This document shows, in pieces, positions 34,247 through 45,600 of a DNA stretch of 64,000 nt. The position numbers were made by a program, and so were the translations under genes. Under the pieces are notes generated by a model that made no database searches, was not told where the DNA came from, and was given only the letters and a program-made list of their open reading frames with translations. Position 1 is the stretch's first letter; each line of letters starts with the position of its first letter. The stretch spans positions 7,254,001 through 7,318,000 of the forward strand of contig JAGPXD010000001.1 of NCBI GenBank assembly GCA_020746995.1, written 5' to 3'. Source of the DNA: Plectosphaerella cucumerina (lineage: Eukaryota > Ascomycota > Sordariomycetes > Glomerellales > Plectosphaerellaceae).

Positions 34247-37083
34247 ATGGCAGTCGACGTAGAGGAGCTCATCATCAGCCCCTTCAAAGAGGTGGTGGAG
34301 AGGGGCAACGAAGCCCTCACCAACGCCGAGGATGCGCAGGAGAACGACCCCGAGCTGGCTAAGCAGATGCAAAAGTCGGCCCAGGCCGTCGTGAGAGAAG
34401 GCGAACGAGCACTCAAGAGAATCCAGCCCCTCTGGGACAGTCATGTCGACAGGTATGGCGACGACTTTAAGGAGTCAATAAGGGACAACGGTGGGTTGCC
34501 TTGCTCATGTTCAACATTCACATCGTCCCAATGACTGACAAGTCTTTGACTCCAGATGAGATGTCGGAGAAACGCCGTGCCCTCGAGGATATGCTCTACG
34601 ACTTTGAAGACTTCATCGAAGACTCGACCTTTGACCCTGAAAAGTTCACTGAGCTACAAGCCGCCACGAAGTCCCTTGCCCTCAACACACTCGACATCAT
34701 CAAAAGGCTCAAGATCGACAGGCCCTCGACCGCGACGCAAACTCCGGCCACGAGCGCAACCACCTCTCCCGCCACACATACTTTTCCACCACTGCCTCCC
34801 CTCCCGCCCATGCGCAGCGGCACTCAGTCCTCGAGGACATCACGATCTGGCGCACGAGCTCCGGCTCCTGAGTCACCCGCCGACAGCATCCCGAGCCTCT
34901 CCCAGTTCCCCCAACCGCCTACGATCCCAGCCGCCGGCGGTGCTCTGCCGAGCGATCAGCACTACGTCCTCAACGGCGGAGCCGCGGGGGTGAGGAGCTC
35001 GACAGGCAGTCGCAACAACCGCATGTCGGATCTGCAGCGGGCGGCCAGCTCCAGGGCCTCATCAGTCTATTCGGCCGACGGCCAACCTCTGCAGCCGAGA
35101 CGGGTTGAGACGTGGACATCCAACGGGATACAAAGGCAGCAGCAGCAACAGCTTGATATGCCTCGGCAGCTACACCGACAGGCCTCGATGGAGTCACAAC
35201 TTCTACTCTCCCCTCAAAGTAGGATCGCCAATGGCTTCCCCATGGAGCGACGCTCATCCAACTCCTCAGTCCTCGGCGACGAAATTGAAAGGATACGCCT
35301 CGTGGGAGAGTCCGAGAAGCCTATTTCTCCTCAGAAGACAGCATCTCCTCCACCGACGAACGGCATCATGCCGCGTACATCGGCATGGGTGAGCGAGCAG
35401 AGCGATGTGCCCCAGCAGCAACGCCCGAGACCAAGACAGAGGGGCGAGTCGATTCCAGAAAATACTGCCGTGCTCGGCACCGCCTCCCGCATAACGATCG
35501 CGCCCCTGGCCGCCCAGGGCAAAGGCAACACCAACGGCTTCACGGCGGCTCAGCAGCAACCAAGGCAACAGCATCACGAGTATCAGCCCTACACCCACAA
35601 TAGCCCAGGCCCGACCTTCCTCGCCGACCACCCCACCAGTCCCGCGACAACAAACCGCACCTCGCTCTTCTCTGACGTAACCACGGCATCAACAACAGCC
35701 TCAGGCTACAGCCCAGGACACTTCATGAGCAGCGAGATCCGCACCTCATCGCTGGGAGCCTTTGGCTTCGAGAAGGAGGCGGGAGGTCTGGTGACGCTGC
35801 CCCCTGTAGGAGAGCTCGACGATGGCCTGATGCTCGCCAACGAGGCGGCCCGGTCTGAGACGAGCGGGACACAGGTGCGGCTGTCATCGGCCGCCGCGCG
35901 GGAAGCCGAGTGCATGATAGGCGCGAAGAGTACCTTCCATCAGCTCAAGGGGTTCTGCGACGGTGCCGAGGCCTTCAGGAAGAGTGCCCACACCCAGGGC
36001 TTGCGGCAAGCCTCTGCATATGTGAGTGATCCCCTGGCTCACACCTAGGTTACCCTCTCTTACCAGCATCACAGGGCGAGAGCGTCGTCGTCGGCCGTTG
36101 CACGAGTTGCGAATACTACAACATCTACAGCGAGGTATCGCTCGATCTCGCAAAAGATGGTGGGTTCCCCTTTCCCCTACCCCTTTAAACAACCCCCTCC
36201 TGACAGCCCAGCCCGTGCAAACTTCAGCAAGTCCAACGTCCTCTACCGCATCCGCTTCGTCTTCAAATCACACATCGTCGTCAAGAACCTATCCGACGTA
36301 CGCTTCGCCTGCCTCTTCTGCACCCATGTGGGCCACACGGTCCGCGAAGGCGACGCGACCGTCTTCCAAACCCTCGAGGCACTCATGCGTCACCTCTCCC
36401 GCCATCCCCAGCCGCTGCCCGAAGTCCCCGGCCTCACCGTGCTGTACGGCCGGGTTCCTCCAGGCGACGACCTTGAGGAGGACTACGACCTGCACTTCCC
36501 TGACCCACCGGCGCCGAGCCCCGTGCCGGACAGGGCGTTCAGCACGCTGCCGTCAGCAACCGCCATCAAAGGCCACGTACGGAAGGCAGGCGAGAAGGCC
36601 CTTGTCGACCCAGACGGCAGTGAGGACGTGCTACGGTTCTTGGCAGGGGCGCGCATCGTCGGCGTCGAGTTCCCCCATAAGTGGGGAGGCAAGTGGTGCA
36701 TCGGCTGGCACGATGGCATCCGCAGCAGCTTCCCAGCCAAGCTCGTCGAGCTCGAAGCCCCGCAACAGAGCGAGATCTCGCTTCAGAGCTCCAGCGCCGT
36801 GTCCGTCACGGCAAAGTGGAAATGGGCGCCCAAGGATGCTGGTCGTGCCAATTGGCTGGCCTTCGACCGGGGGGACACTATTCGGAACGTTGGCTGGTTG
36901 TACCAGGACCACTGGTGCTGGACTGGTGTCAATGGCAAGGGCAAATTTGGCGTCTTTCCCTCGTCTCATGTTGACCACATGTCTATCAAGGAGACGCACG
37001 AGGTCAAGAGGCCGACGACGTCCAAGGGTGGGCTCTTTGGCCTGCGGCGGAAGAGCATCAGCACCGAGTCGTCGTACTCGTAG
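34247..37083 (+). CDS. Large fungal protein with zinc-finger-like motifs and C-terminal SH3 domain
   Basis: Exons 34247-34490, 34556-36021, 36075-36159 and 36212-37083 give 888 aa. Residues 1-155 are helical and charged (FKEVVERGNEALTNAEDAQ, then RRALEDMLYDFEDFIEDS). Residues 160-545 are a disordered Ser/Pro/Gln-rich linker. A first Cys pair, CTSC, is at 579-582. A C-x2-C-x23-H-x3-H pattern (C632, C635, H659, H663) follows. Last is an SH3 domain at about 795-850 (WLAFDRGDTIRNVGWLY, then GKFGVFPSSHV). I recall similar architecture in other filamentous ascomycetes, usually annotated only as SH3-domain protein. An adaptor or scaffold role is inferred. Exon 3 is 85 nt and exon 4 uses the second of two nearby AG acceptors. 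Confidence 0.82.
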
Positions 37084-37311
37084 TGGACTTTTGTCTTGGC
37101 TGTTGTCAGACAAAGGGCCACAGGGGTGTTCACATTTGTTGTACTCGATGGAGACTATTTCTCAGCATCAGACAATGGATTGTTAGGTGTCCGGTTCATA
37201 TAGAAGCGTCTGTTGCTGTTGGTCTGATACATTGAAATTCGACCCGGTTACTCACTCCAGGTTATGTAACATATGATCTTCCACCTCCCATGCCTCCGCC
37301 AGCTGCGTATC

Positions 37312-39198
37312 TCACTCGATCGTCTCACCTGTAATCCACAACTCCTTCTCCCTCTGGGTCATATCCTTCCAGTGCTTCCCGTGACGCTCCTTTTCTGCTT
37401 GGATCTTCTTGCGCCAGGCCCTGACCAGCTTCGGGTACCCAATGTTCCTGTCCCAGGGCCTGTCTTTGGGGATGTGAGCCAAGATTTTAGTCAGCTCTGC
37501 GTCCTCAGTGGTAAATCGCTCCCCAAGATGTGTGGGACGTGAAGGCTCGGCTCCGTTGATGGCGGCAGCGACAGCCCCGGCGATCACGGCTACCTTATCC
37601 TTAATCACGGCGCCCTTCGGAGCCGTGGGAGAGGCGGTGGAAGAGGCGGATGAGAGCTCTGCAGACGTTGTGGTCGGCTCGGCAGTGGTCGAGGGCACTA
37701 CAACTGTGGTAGTCTCTGCTGTGGTAGACTCCGCAGTGGTCTCCTTTTCCTCTTCCGAATCGACAACCTCTGTGGTGGGCCCAGGTGCATCGGTGGTAGT
37801 CACAGCCTGCTCGGTGACGGCCTCAACCTCGTCGACAACCTCCGTGGCCGACGTGGAAACAGGCTTGTCCGACTCGGTAGAAGCCTCCGCAGTGGAGGTT
37901 TCCTCAACGCTGGAGCTGGTGCTCTCGACCGTAGACTCAGGGGCAACAGTGGTGGATGTAGCCTCCTCGACCGGAGCATCGGCTCCCTCCGTAGCCTCGG
38001 CAGTAGGCTCGGGGGAAGATTCGGTGGTGGACGTGGAGACGACCGTGGTGGAAGTGATTTCTTCAGAAGTCTCGGCCTGGAGCTCCTCAATCTCATCGTC
38101 GGCCTCCGCAGTCGACGTGGGAGTAGCTTCGGTTGTGGAGGACTTCTTGGCGCCAAAAACGCGGCGGGTAGGCTTGACGACAACCTCGGTTGTAGTGGGC
38201 GCAGCCTCCTTCTCCTCCTTCCCATTAACAGACTTGGTCGTAGCCTCAGAGGGAGCAGCGGTCTTACGACCAGGACGAGGCCTCCACTTGGTGCGAGTGC
38301 GAGTCAGGATGGGAGTAGCCTCCTCTTCGTGCTCGTAGTCGGTCTGAATATCGTCCTCGACATTGTACTTGCCTGCCACGGTGTCCGTGGGAGTTGCTTC
38401 GGCCTCCTCGGGAACCCAGGTGACGTGCTGCTCGTGGTACACGCTCTGGTGGTGGTGCTGCCAGCCGTCCCCGTCGTCGTAGCTCAGCTGCGTGGAGAAG
38501 CTGGTGAAGAAGGTCTTGGGCTTGCGGCCGTCTTGGGTAGGGAAGCCTTCGTACACCTCGCGAAGCAGGTTCTCGGGCTTCAGGAAGTCGAGATCGATCA
38601 GAGAACCATCCAGTGGCTTGTCGGTGGGTTCTTCCTTGTCAACAGGGCCATCCTCGTCAGTGGATTCCTCCTCCTCGGCGGGATCTTCCTCTTCGTCCTC
38701 TTCGCCGATGTCCCTCTTGTCGAGATCTCCCCCGCATTGTCGGTTGGCAGAGAGGGGACGGCTTTTGTCCTTGCGATTGCAGCCGACGTCTTTGGCATCC
38801 TTCACATCGGTGGTCTTGCTCTCCACGAGTTTGGGAGCCAGGAGAATTTCCTTCCAGTCTTCTCCCAAGACAATCTTGGTACCGGCGTCACGGTGTTTGC
38901 GAAAAGCGGCATCAGCGGCAGCCCGGGCAGCGAAGTCAAACCGGGCAGCGAAGTCGGGTTCCTGGCTTTTCTTGCTGGTCTGCTTATTTTGGTTGTCGTA
39001 AGCGTACTTTTTCTCGATTTCGCGCCAGTCTTTCCCCAAGATCAGCTTCAGAGCAGGATCCATGTTGTTGGGATCGGGACCCCGTGCCCTCAGGGCGTTG
39101 ACTCTGTCGTTGTGAGGGCCGGCGGCGGCATCGTCCGTGGGCTGGGCATTGCCGAACAAGGCAAGCCCCTGAAGGAGGAGGATCTGGCGTATCTGCAT
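37312..39198 (-). CDS. Secreted acidic Thr/Ser/Glu-rich protein with LG(K/E)DW(R/K)EI repeats
   Basis: A single exon of 628 aa starts at the ATG at 39198. Residues 1-18 are a signal peptide (QILLLQGLALFGNA). LGKDWREI at 54-61 and LGEDWKEI at 111-118 form a degenerate repeat; GKHWKDMT near the C-terminus may be a third. DLDKR-DIGEEDEEED near 158-170 has a KR dipeptide suited to Kex2 cleavage. The middle is a long acidic Thr/Ser/Glu/Val region, probably O-glycosylated and disordered. The C-terminus is a compact basic helical segment (RAWRKKIQAEKERHGKHW). The family is not recognised. A cell-wall or extracellular role is inferred from composition only. Confidence 0.78.
   Translation of the reverse strand: MQIRQILLLQGLALFGNAQPTDDAAAGPHNDRVNALRARGPDPNNMDPALKLILGKDWREIEKKYAYDNQNKQTSKKSQEPDFAARFDFAARAAADAAFRKHRDAGTKIVLGEDWKEILLAPKLVESKTTDVKDAKDVGCNRKDKSRPLSANRQCGGDLDKRDIGEEDEEEDPAEEEESTDEDGPVDKEEPTDKPLDGSLIDLDFLKPENLLREVYEGFPTQDGRKPKTFFTSFSTQLSYDDGDGWQHHHQSVYHEQHVTWVPEEAEATPTDTVAGKYNVEDDIQTDYEHEEEATPILTRTRTKWRPRPGRKTAAPSEATTKSVNGKEEKEAAPTTTEVVVKPTRRVFGAKKSSTTEATPTSTAEADDEIEELQAETSEEITSTTVVSTSTTESSPEPTAEATEGADAPVEEATSTTVAPESTVESTSSSVEETSTAEASTESDKPVSTSATEVVDEVEAVTEQAVTTTDAPGPTTEVVDSEEEKETTAESTTAETTTVVVPSTTAEPTTTSAELSSASSTASPTAPKGAVIKDKVAVIAGAVAAAINGAEPSRPTHLGERFTTEDAELTKILAHIPKDRPWDRNIGYPKLVRAWRKKIQAEKERHGKHWKDMTQREKELWITGETIE
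38923..38955. repeat. In-frame 18-bp tandem duplication in the secreted-protein gene
   Basis: CCGGGCAGCGAAGTC occurs at 38923-38937 and 38941-38955, an exact 15-bp copy at an 18-bp period. It encodes a doubled DFAAR unit. Confidence 0.85.
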
Positions 39199-39619
39199 CG
39201 TGCTTGTGGGCAACACGGGCCTCGATGAGGAAGAGTCCCGCAGAAATTCACAGGAAGGAAGTCGATGATTTTATGGAAGACATGGCTTGCGGGGAATGTT
39301 GGGAGAAGTTTCCCAGTGGTGAGGTCCAGGCTTCGTTCCAAGGTTGCACTGCGAACCTTCGAGATTCCTTTGATGTCAAAGTTCGATGGAGGCTTCATTA
39401 AGGTTATCGGTATGGCCACCGAGGGCGGCGCCTCACCGCCACCACGCCCAGTGGCTGCCAGGGCCACAAAAAGGTGACAAGTGTTGTTCATTGTGGAAAC
39501 GAGGTTGGCAGGAAGCTACATCGTCAGTATACCTGCACGAGAAGGGCGAGCTGACGCGCTGCATCAAAACGGGTATCTTCGTTCCTCTCTATCCAGGGAC
39601 ACATGAGACCCCCAAGTCC
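39199..39619. other. Intergenic: 5' flank of the secreted-protein gene
   Basis: Lies between the DUF3237 gene (3' end) and the secreted-protein gene (5' end), both minus strand. No gene seen. Confidence 0.45.
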
Positions 39620-40230
39620 TCAGCCCACCCTATATGCACTGCCAGATAGTCAGCCATCGCCTCGCAAGACATCACAAGTAAGGACATACTCAATGACAAG
39701 CTCCCTACCCTTCCACGCGCCGGCGCCAATCCACATACCCAGATTCACAGCCTTCGCGTATCTGTGGTCCTCTGACGTGATGTTGATGACCATACGACAG
39801 CTACCGCCCACTGTTGAAGGCGTTCCTCTACTATAGAGCTCCAGCCTGATGGCGCCACCAAATTAGCCACAGAGCGGAGAAGAGAAAGAGATGCGATCTA
39901 GGCGTCAAGAGGCACTCGGAGCAAAGAGACGCGTACTCACATGGCGGGCGGCTCATCGTTGGTCCTCAGCTTGAACGAGGCGCCGACGCCCTCCTGGCCC
40001 AGATCATGACCGCCGGCCTGTATTGTGTCGATCAGCAAAATGCTCAAGATGATGAGGATTTAACGCACAACCACAGTTCCTGCTCCGAAACTAGCCGTCC
40101 AGGAGCCTCCCGAGATACCTCCCGCCTTCCATCTGCCAGTCTCGGCCAGCGGGATCGATTCAAAGATGACGCCGATCCGAAAGTCAAAGTCCAGGCTTGG
40201 CCGTGGCAGTGTGACTGAGGGACAGGGCAT
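39620..40230 (-). CDS. DUF3237 family protein
   Basis: Minus-strand exons 40230-40069, 40017-39941, 39845-39690 and 39638-39620 are phase-compatible and give 137 aa, the size of one DUF3237 domain. Blocks in order are LDFDFRIGVIFES, WKAGGISGGSWTASFGAGTVVAGG (spanning intron 1), FKLRTNDEPPAMLELYSRG (spanning intron 2), AVNLGMWIGAGAW and a terminal ELVIDAYRVG completed by a 19-nt last exon. The frame stays open upstream to ATGs at 40479 and 40575, so a longer N-terminus (up to 252 aa) cannot be excluded; that part is Ser/Arg/Pro-rich and poorly domain-like. DUF3237 proteins are small beta-barrels of unknown activity. Confidence 0.78.
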
Positions 40231-41621
40231 GTCGACGTCGATCCTCCCGTTCCGAGCTGTAGAGTCGCGCCTCTGAGGCTCCGGAGACGATGAAGGGCTG
40301 GAGAAACCCTCGTGCTGCCGCGCATGATTCCTCGAGGGTAGATGTGTGAAGCATGCGTCAGGGAAGATCCAGGTCGCATCCCAGTCCGAGTTGGCCAGGC
40401 CATCGGAATCACCACTCCAGAACGACTCTCCCTGCGCATTCGCCGTGCCTGGCAAGTCGATGATTTGACGAATGTCCATTTGTGCGTTCGTCTTAGGTCT
40501 CCGTGTTTCTGCAGAGGTGCAGGCGGATGCGTGATGTGTCGTGCTCGACAGCGAGTCAACCTGTAGTCTCATCATCGGTCGGCGGGATGATATCCCGCGG
40601 GAGCCGCTGTCATCTTATTATTACCCCCCAGCTCACCGGGGAGATAGAAAGCCACCGTTCCACTGGCACTTCTTTCACACTCACCAACCGCCAACGGCAG
40701 ATGCACAACACCAACAGAACAGACCGGGGGGCGAAGACGTCCCCAAAGTCCCCAACCTCCCCCGGAGCCAATTGGGCACAGGCCATGTGCATGGCGTCCA
40801 GGCTGATTGATGCCTCCTCGTCAGTGGTCGTCCAAGCGAGTCTGCGCGGGATGTGCATCATGCAGTCCGCCGCCGCCGCCCAGCGTCGGCTAGATAATCC
40901 CCCCGTGTCCCACCCGACAGCCCGGGCCGCCCCTGCCCATGGTCCGCCCTCCCCTAGGCTCCGACTCCCCTTCGGCTCTACAACAGGCCGACTGTCCACA
41001 CTCGTCACGAAATCGGCACTCACAAGAGGTAATCACGGCATGTGAAGGGACAGAAATTGGCAGCAGATGAAAGCAGTCTTCTCCTATACTCCCTAAGTAG
41101 CCTCCCAGAACGATCTGCGCGTTGGGGATTTACTCCATGTCCGTGAAATGCGTAAAATCGACTTGCGACCTCATGGCTTTCTCGGTGCTTCGTAACAGCT
41201 CGAACTCCCCCCGCCTCTCGACTGCAAGTCCAGCTCGGGAGAAGTCTCTCTGCGCACCTGTCATCACGCAAGAGGCCGTGTGTTGTCGGAAAATCAAACC
41301 TGCCGTTCAATGGCGGGCAAAAACGCAATGGTTGAAAGGAGACCCCTTGCCTCCAGGCCCCAGCCGGCGCCGGGACGGGGAGAGAGGGGGCCCGGAAAGG
41401 CAGTTGCATGAGACCCGCCGGTGATAACATACAGGGGGACGAAGTGAATATAAAGCAATGTCTCAAGCGACATTTCGACCAAGTGTCCCCGGCCTAAAAA
41501 GCAGCATGCTACCCAGTGACTGTCTCGCAAAGAATTCCCAAATGTGCATCATCATACTTTGAGAGACGGCATGGATCGCATATGCAGAGACGGGGACGAC
41601 TCGTCAAGCGGGCTCTGCCCC
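40231..41621. other. Intergenic: DUF3237 5' flank and CAP-gene 3' flank
   Basis: No further gene model recognised. The part to 40575 may be 5' UTR or N-terminal coding extension of the DUF3237 gene. The 180-codon plus-strand frame at 40503-41045 is not protein-like. Confidence 0.45.
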
Positions 41622-42620
41622 TTAAGCCGAGACGGTGCCGGCGCTGCCAGGGGGCAGGACGTTCTCGGCGAAGGCGCCGCCCATGTTGCCTATTGAACGA
41701 GATCAGTGTTGGATTGAGGAAAAGTATCGTCGGGGAAACTTACCGGCAGGGAAGTAGTTGCAGACCGAGTACCACATGCCGAGGCTGGGGTTCAGGGTGC
41801 CGGGCTCGCAGAAGTGCACGGCGCAGCCGACCTGCTTGGTGTCGACCCAGACGACCTGGGAGAAGTGACCCCAAGCCATGAAGTTGCTCATGTCGGGCTC
41901 GCCACCGTAGAAGTTGGGCGAGTAGAGGTTGAGCTCGCCGTTGTACCACATGTTGCTGATGGCCTGGGAAACGGCCTTGGAGGCACCGAGACCATCGCCG
42001 TTGCTGGCACCCCACATGGCAAGGTTCTGGCCGTAGCCACCGCCGCCGGGGGTCCTGTTGGGTGGTGTCAGATTCAAATGAAGTGTGATGGAGCGATGAG
42101 TGGGAGGAACTTACAGATCGTGCTCGAAGACACACTTGGCGGCGCTCTCAGCGGCGTAACCGGCGTACTTGGAGCCCCACTCAAGGGCGGGAGCGGAGTG
42201 GTTCTGACGGTGGATGTTGTGGTGGTAGAGAGCGGCAGACTCCATGCTGTCGTCAGAGGGGGCGGCAACCTCGGCGGGCTTCTCCTCCTCGACGGCGACA
42301 GGAGCGGGGGCAGGGGACTCGACGACGACGGGCTCAGGCTCCGGGGCGGGAGTGGGCTCGACAACGACGGGGGCGGCCTCGACAACAGGCGCGGGGATGG
42401 GCTCGGGAGCCGGGTCGGGGATGATGGTGGAGAAGACAGGAGCGGGCTGGGCGGGCTCCTCGAAGAACTCGGCAGGGGTCTCGACAGGAGGCTCCTGGCC
42501 AGCGGTGACAGTGACGGTCACCCACTTGACCTCGAGGACGGTCTCCATGGCGCGCTTGTCGAGGGCGGCAGCGAAGGCCATGACGGCGCCAGAGGCGGCA
42601 AGAATGACGGAGGACTTCAT
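41622..42620 (-). CDS. Secreted CAP/SCP/PR-1-like protein
   Basis: Minus-strand exons 42620-42115, 42054-41744 and 41689-41622 give 294 aa. A signal peptide (MKSSVILAASGAVMAFAAA) is followed by a KR dipeptide, then a Pro/Glu/Val/Ala-rich linker to about residue 125. The CAP domain follows: ALYHHNIHRQNHSAPALEW, GGGGYGQNLAMW, the GHFSQVVWVDTKQVGCAV signature and YSVCNYFPAGN. The two CAP signatures and paired cysteines are present, so the fold should be intact. Fungal CAP (Pry-type) proteins bind sterols and lipids and are secreted; some contribute to virulence. That role here is inferred, not shown. Confidence 0.92.
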
Positions 42621-45600
42621 TGTGATTGAGTGGTTGGTGTGAAAGAGGGTTCTGGATGCTTGTTAGTCTCGCCAGGAGATTTGAGAGTTGAGATGATCTT
42701 GAGCGCGGAAACGGCAAGAGGGCGAAAATGATGATGGCCAGTGAATGAACAGATGTAATGATGAGAGAAACAGTGACAAATGGGTATCAAGAGATGTGTA
42801 GTAGCAGCGCTATGAGTGAGGTGTAATGAGACGGACGAAGAGAAAGAAGAGAACGGGACAGGCGCAGGAAGTTGAGGCCGCGGGACGTGGTAATATATCT
42901 GGACGGCGGGGAGCCCGTGGCCGTTGGAATGCAGGTAGCGCGTCGACGTTTCGAAAGGCCCCTCTGCCGGGTGCGGTCTCGAACCCTGCGTGCCAGGCCG
43001 AGGCGGTCGTCACCCGCACGCAGAGGTCGGGACAAAGGCATTGTGAGGGAGCTGGGCATTCCAGTTGTTCCCGCACGCAGCCGTTGTCGAACCGTTGCAT
43101 TTCGCACCCGAGAATTCGTCCAGAGAGGGGCGCCATGTGGTCTAGGCGACTGTCCCCACGCGCCCACCCGTTCCAAAAATTGACAAAGGAAGTGACGAAT
43201 GCAAGTGTGCTGAAGCGGGAACATGGGGCCAAGGGAGGAAGGGAAATGCTGTGCTCAAGTCTGAGCAGCACAGCTCGACTGGTTGCAGCCTGGCTTACCT
43301 TGATGGCGTCTTTGTGACTGTACTCGGAAGTGGACTCGAGTGTTCGTGGGGTGGATCGAAGATATAAGTTATATCCTCGTTGCTGTCAAAGCCGGTAGTG
43401 ATGATTTGCAGTGATGCTTGTCGTAATGGTTCCGTCGAGGACCTTTGTCGTATTTGTGTGTACGTCGGTGGTGTGTGGTTGGACGAGGGAAGCCGCAAGT
43501 CTTGCTTGTGGACCAGGCGAAACAGGGAGTCAGAGAAGGAGTGACAAGAACAAGAGCTGAAGGCTGCCGGGCGTCTTTGAGGTTAAGAAGAGGGCGAAGG
43601 AGTGTGCCGTCGTCGGATCGTGGACGTGGTGGTTTTGGCGGTTGAGCGGGTTGTTGCGTCGGGTTGGGTTGAGGGAGTGGTGGGGTGTGGATGTGGGTGG
43701 GCGACCGAGGCCTTGAGGAAGGAGTGTGGGTTGGAAGAAACGAAGTTGTGCGGTTTTTGCAAAGGAATGTAATGGGTCGGAAACCGGTTCGCTCCTCAAG
43801 AGGTGGTGAAGCAGAAGGAGAGAATCCAGAACAGAGGACGAAGTGAGACGGGCGGCGGGCTAAAAAGGACTGGCTGAGCGGGTGCAGGTGCACCTCCTGT
43901 GGGGGGCCTGGAACACGACGACCTCGGGACCAGGGTGTGCGGCCGACTCGACAACCAAGTGGGAAACGACGGGGATGGGGGAAAGTGGTGATGGTGAGGC
44001 TAGGATCGTTGGAGCCGGCGCCGCAGGGTCGTATTTCGCAGGGGGTGACAGGGCAGGGAAGGAAGGGGAGGGCAGGGTAGGGGTTCGCTCGTCTGCTGGC
44101 GGCCTGGGGCTGGGGGGCGTGTCGCTTGAGCGCGGTTGTGGAGAGTCAGTGCCAGCGGAGTGGGCAGGAACTTGGGAAGGCGCCCTGGCCCACGGGTGCG
44201 CGCTCCTTCCTCAAGTTGCCCCGTTCGCCCTTCACAGTGTTCGTTCGCTCTTTCCCTCGGTGCCAGGTGGGGCTTCATCGCAAGGAAAGTGCAGGTGCAC
44301 TGGGAGGAAGGAGGCCCGGAGCAGTGACGTTGCCTTGCGAGATTTGCCTGCGATCGTGGTGCTCATCTCGTGATCCATGCAACGTGGTTTGTTATGACCA
44401 GACGACGACATGTGTTCATCCCAAGTCAGATTATCTCAATCACGATGACTCGGCTCCCATTTCCAACTGGCACGGAAGCCTCTCTGACGTAGGGATAGTC
44501 GGAAGGTGTGTTTGTGCATATACCTGCCTCCGCTACAGAGTCACAATTCTCCTCGTCGCTGTCTGTCTGCCGTCCTCTTGATCTGGGGGAAAAGGGGGAA
44601 GGGGGCGTGTAGCGGAGGCATTAAGGTGTGGAGTGGATCCATCGGTACCCGCTGCATGCCCAGGAACGCGCCAGGTACCACGGAGCATTCAGCCAATCAA
44701 CACCGACAATTCAGAGATCCGGGGGTTCGGAGGCGTCGGCCTAACACCCGCCTGGCCTAACGTCTGCATCCCGTTCTTCATCGTTGGGTGAAGCAATCTT
44801 GCCATTGAAATTGCTTCTGTACACACGGCACATCTCGTGGCCTAGTCACGACCTTCCAACCCGAGCGCTGACGGCCTGCTGACTAGAGTGCCAGGGCCAT
44901 GTGGTCTTGCGCAGTGTCACCGGTTGACGATGAAGAAAAGGGGCAAGCCTCTACGAATATCCACGAGCTGAAGAGAGGGGGGCTGACGGCTTGCTGCCGC
45001 TATTGGCAATCCGCGTGCGATCAGAGACACGTCCACCCCGTACGTGCCATTGCCGAAGCGCATGCTCGGATCGGTGGAGTGGATGCCACTGCACGGAGAC
45101 AGAAACATGAGGGGCACCGATGGACTGATGGACGACACTGTGGACTGGAGTGCATGGTGGTCTCGAATGGATCGAGTCTGGAAGCCTGCCCACTTCGGGG
45201 TGTGCGAGCGCTCCCGTCACAAGTCGCCCGACGGATGGCCCAGCGATCGCGTGCAAACACCTTCATATTCTCCGCATTACGGGCACGCCGCACGGGTGCC
45301 AGTAGGTGCAGCCATTACTTGTGAGTATGCAGTGCGGGATGGGCGGTCGGCTTGTTTGCACCTCTGAGCACTTACACACGCACTGGACATGTTTAAACGC
45401 CTGCCTTGATGTCAGGTCGAGGGCAAAAGGGGCTTGCATCTGTGCTGTTCGACACCAACTTGAACCGACTGCACTCTCTCAGCTGGACGCCCGGTTGAGG
45501 CGGCCATAGCCACACGCCCCAGATCAATCATCTAGCCAATCAAAAACCATGAAGCTTCATGCGGGCGGCCACTTCTGGCCCCTCCTCCAGACAACCCGGG

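Noticed and set aside
43369..43893. Minus-strand Pro/Ser/Thr/His-rich frame of 174 codons
   Set aside because: Composition reflects CT-rich promoter-type sequence upstream of the CAP gene.
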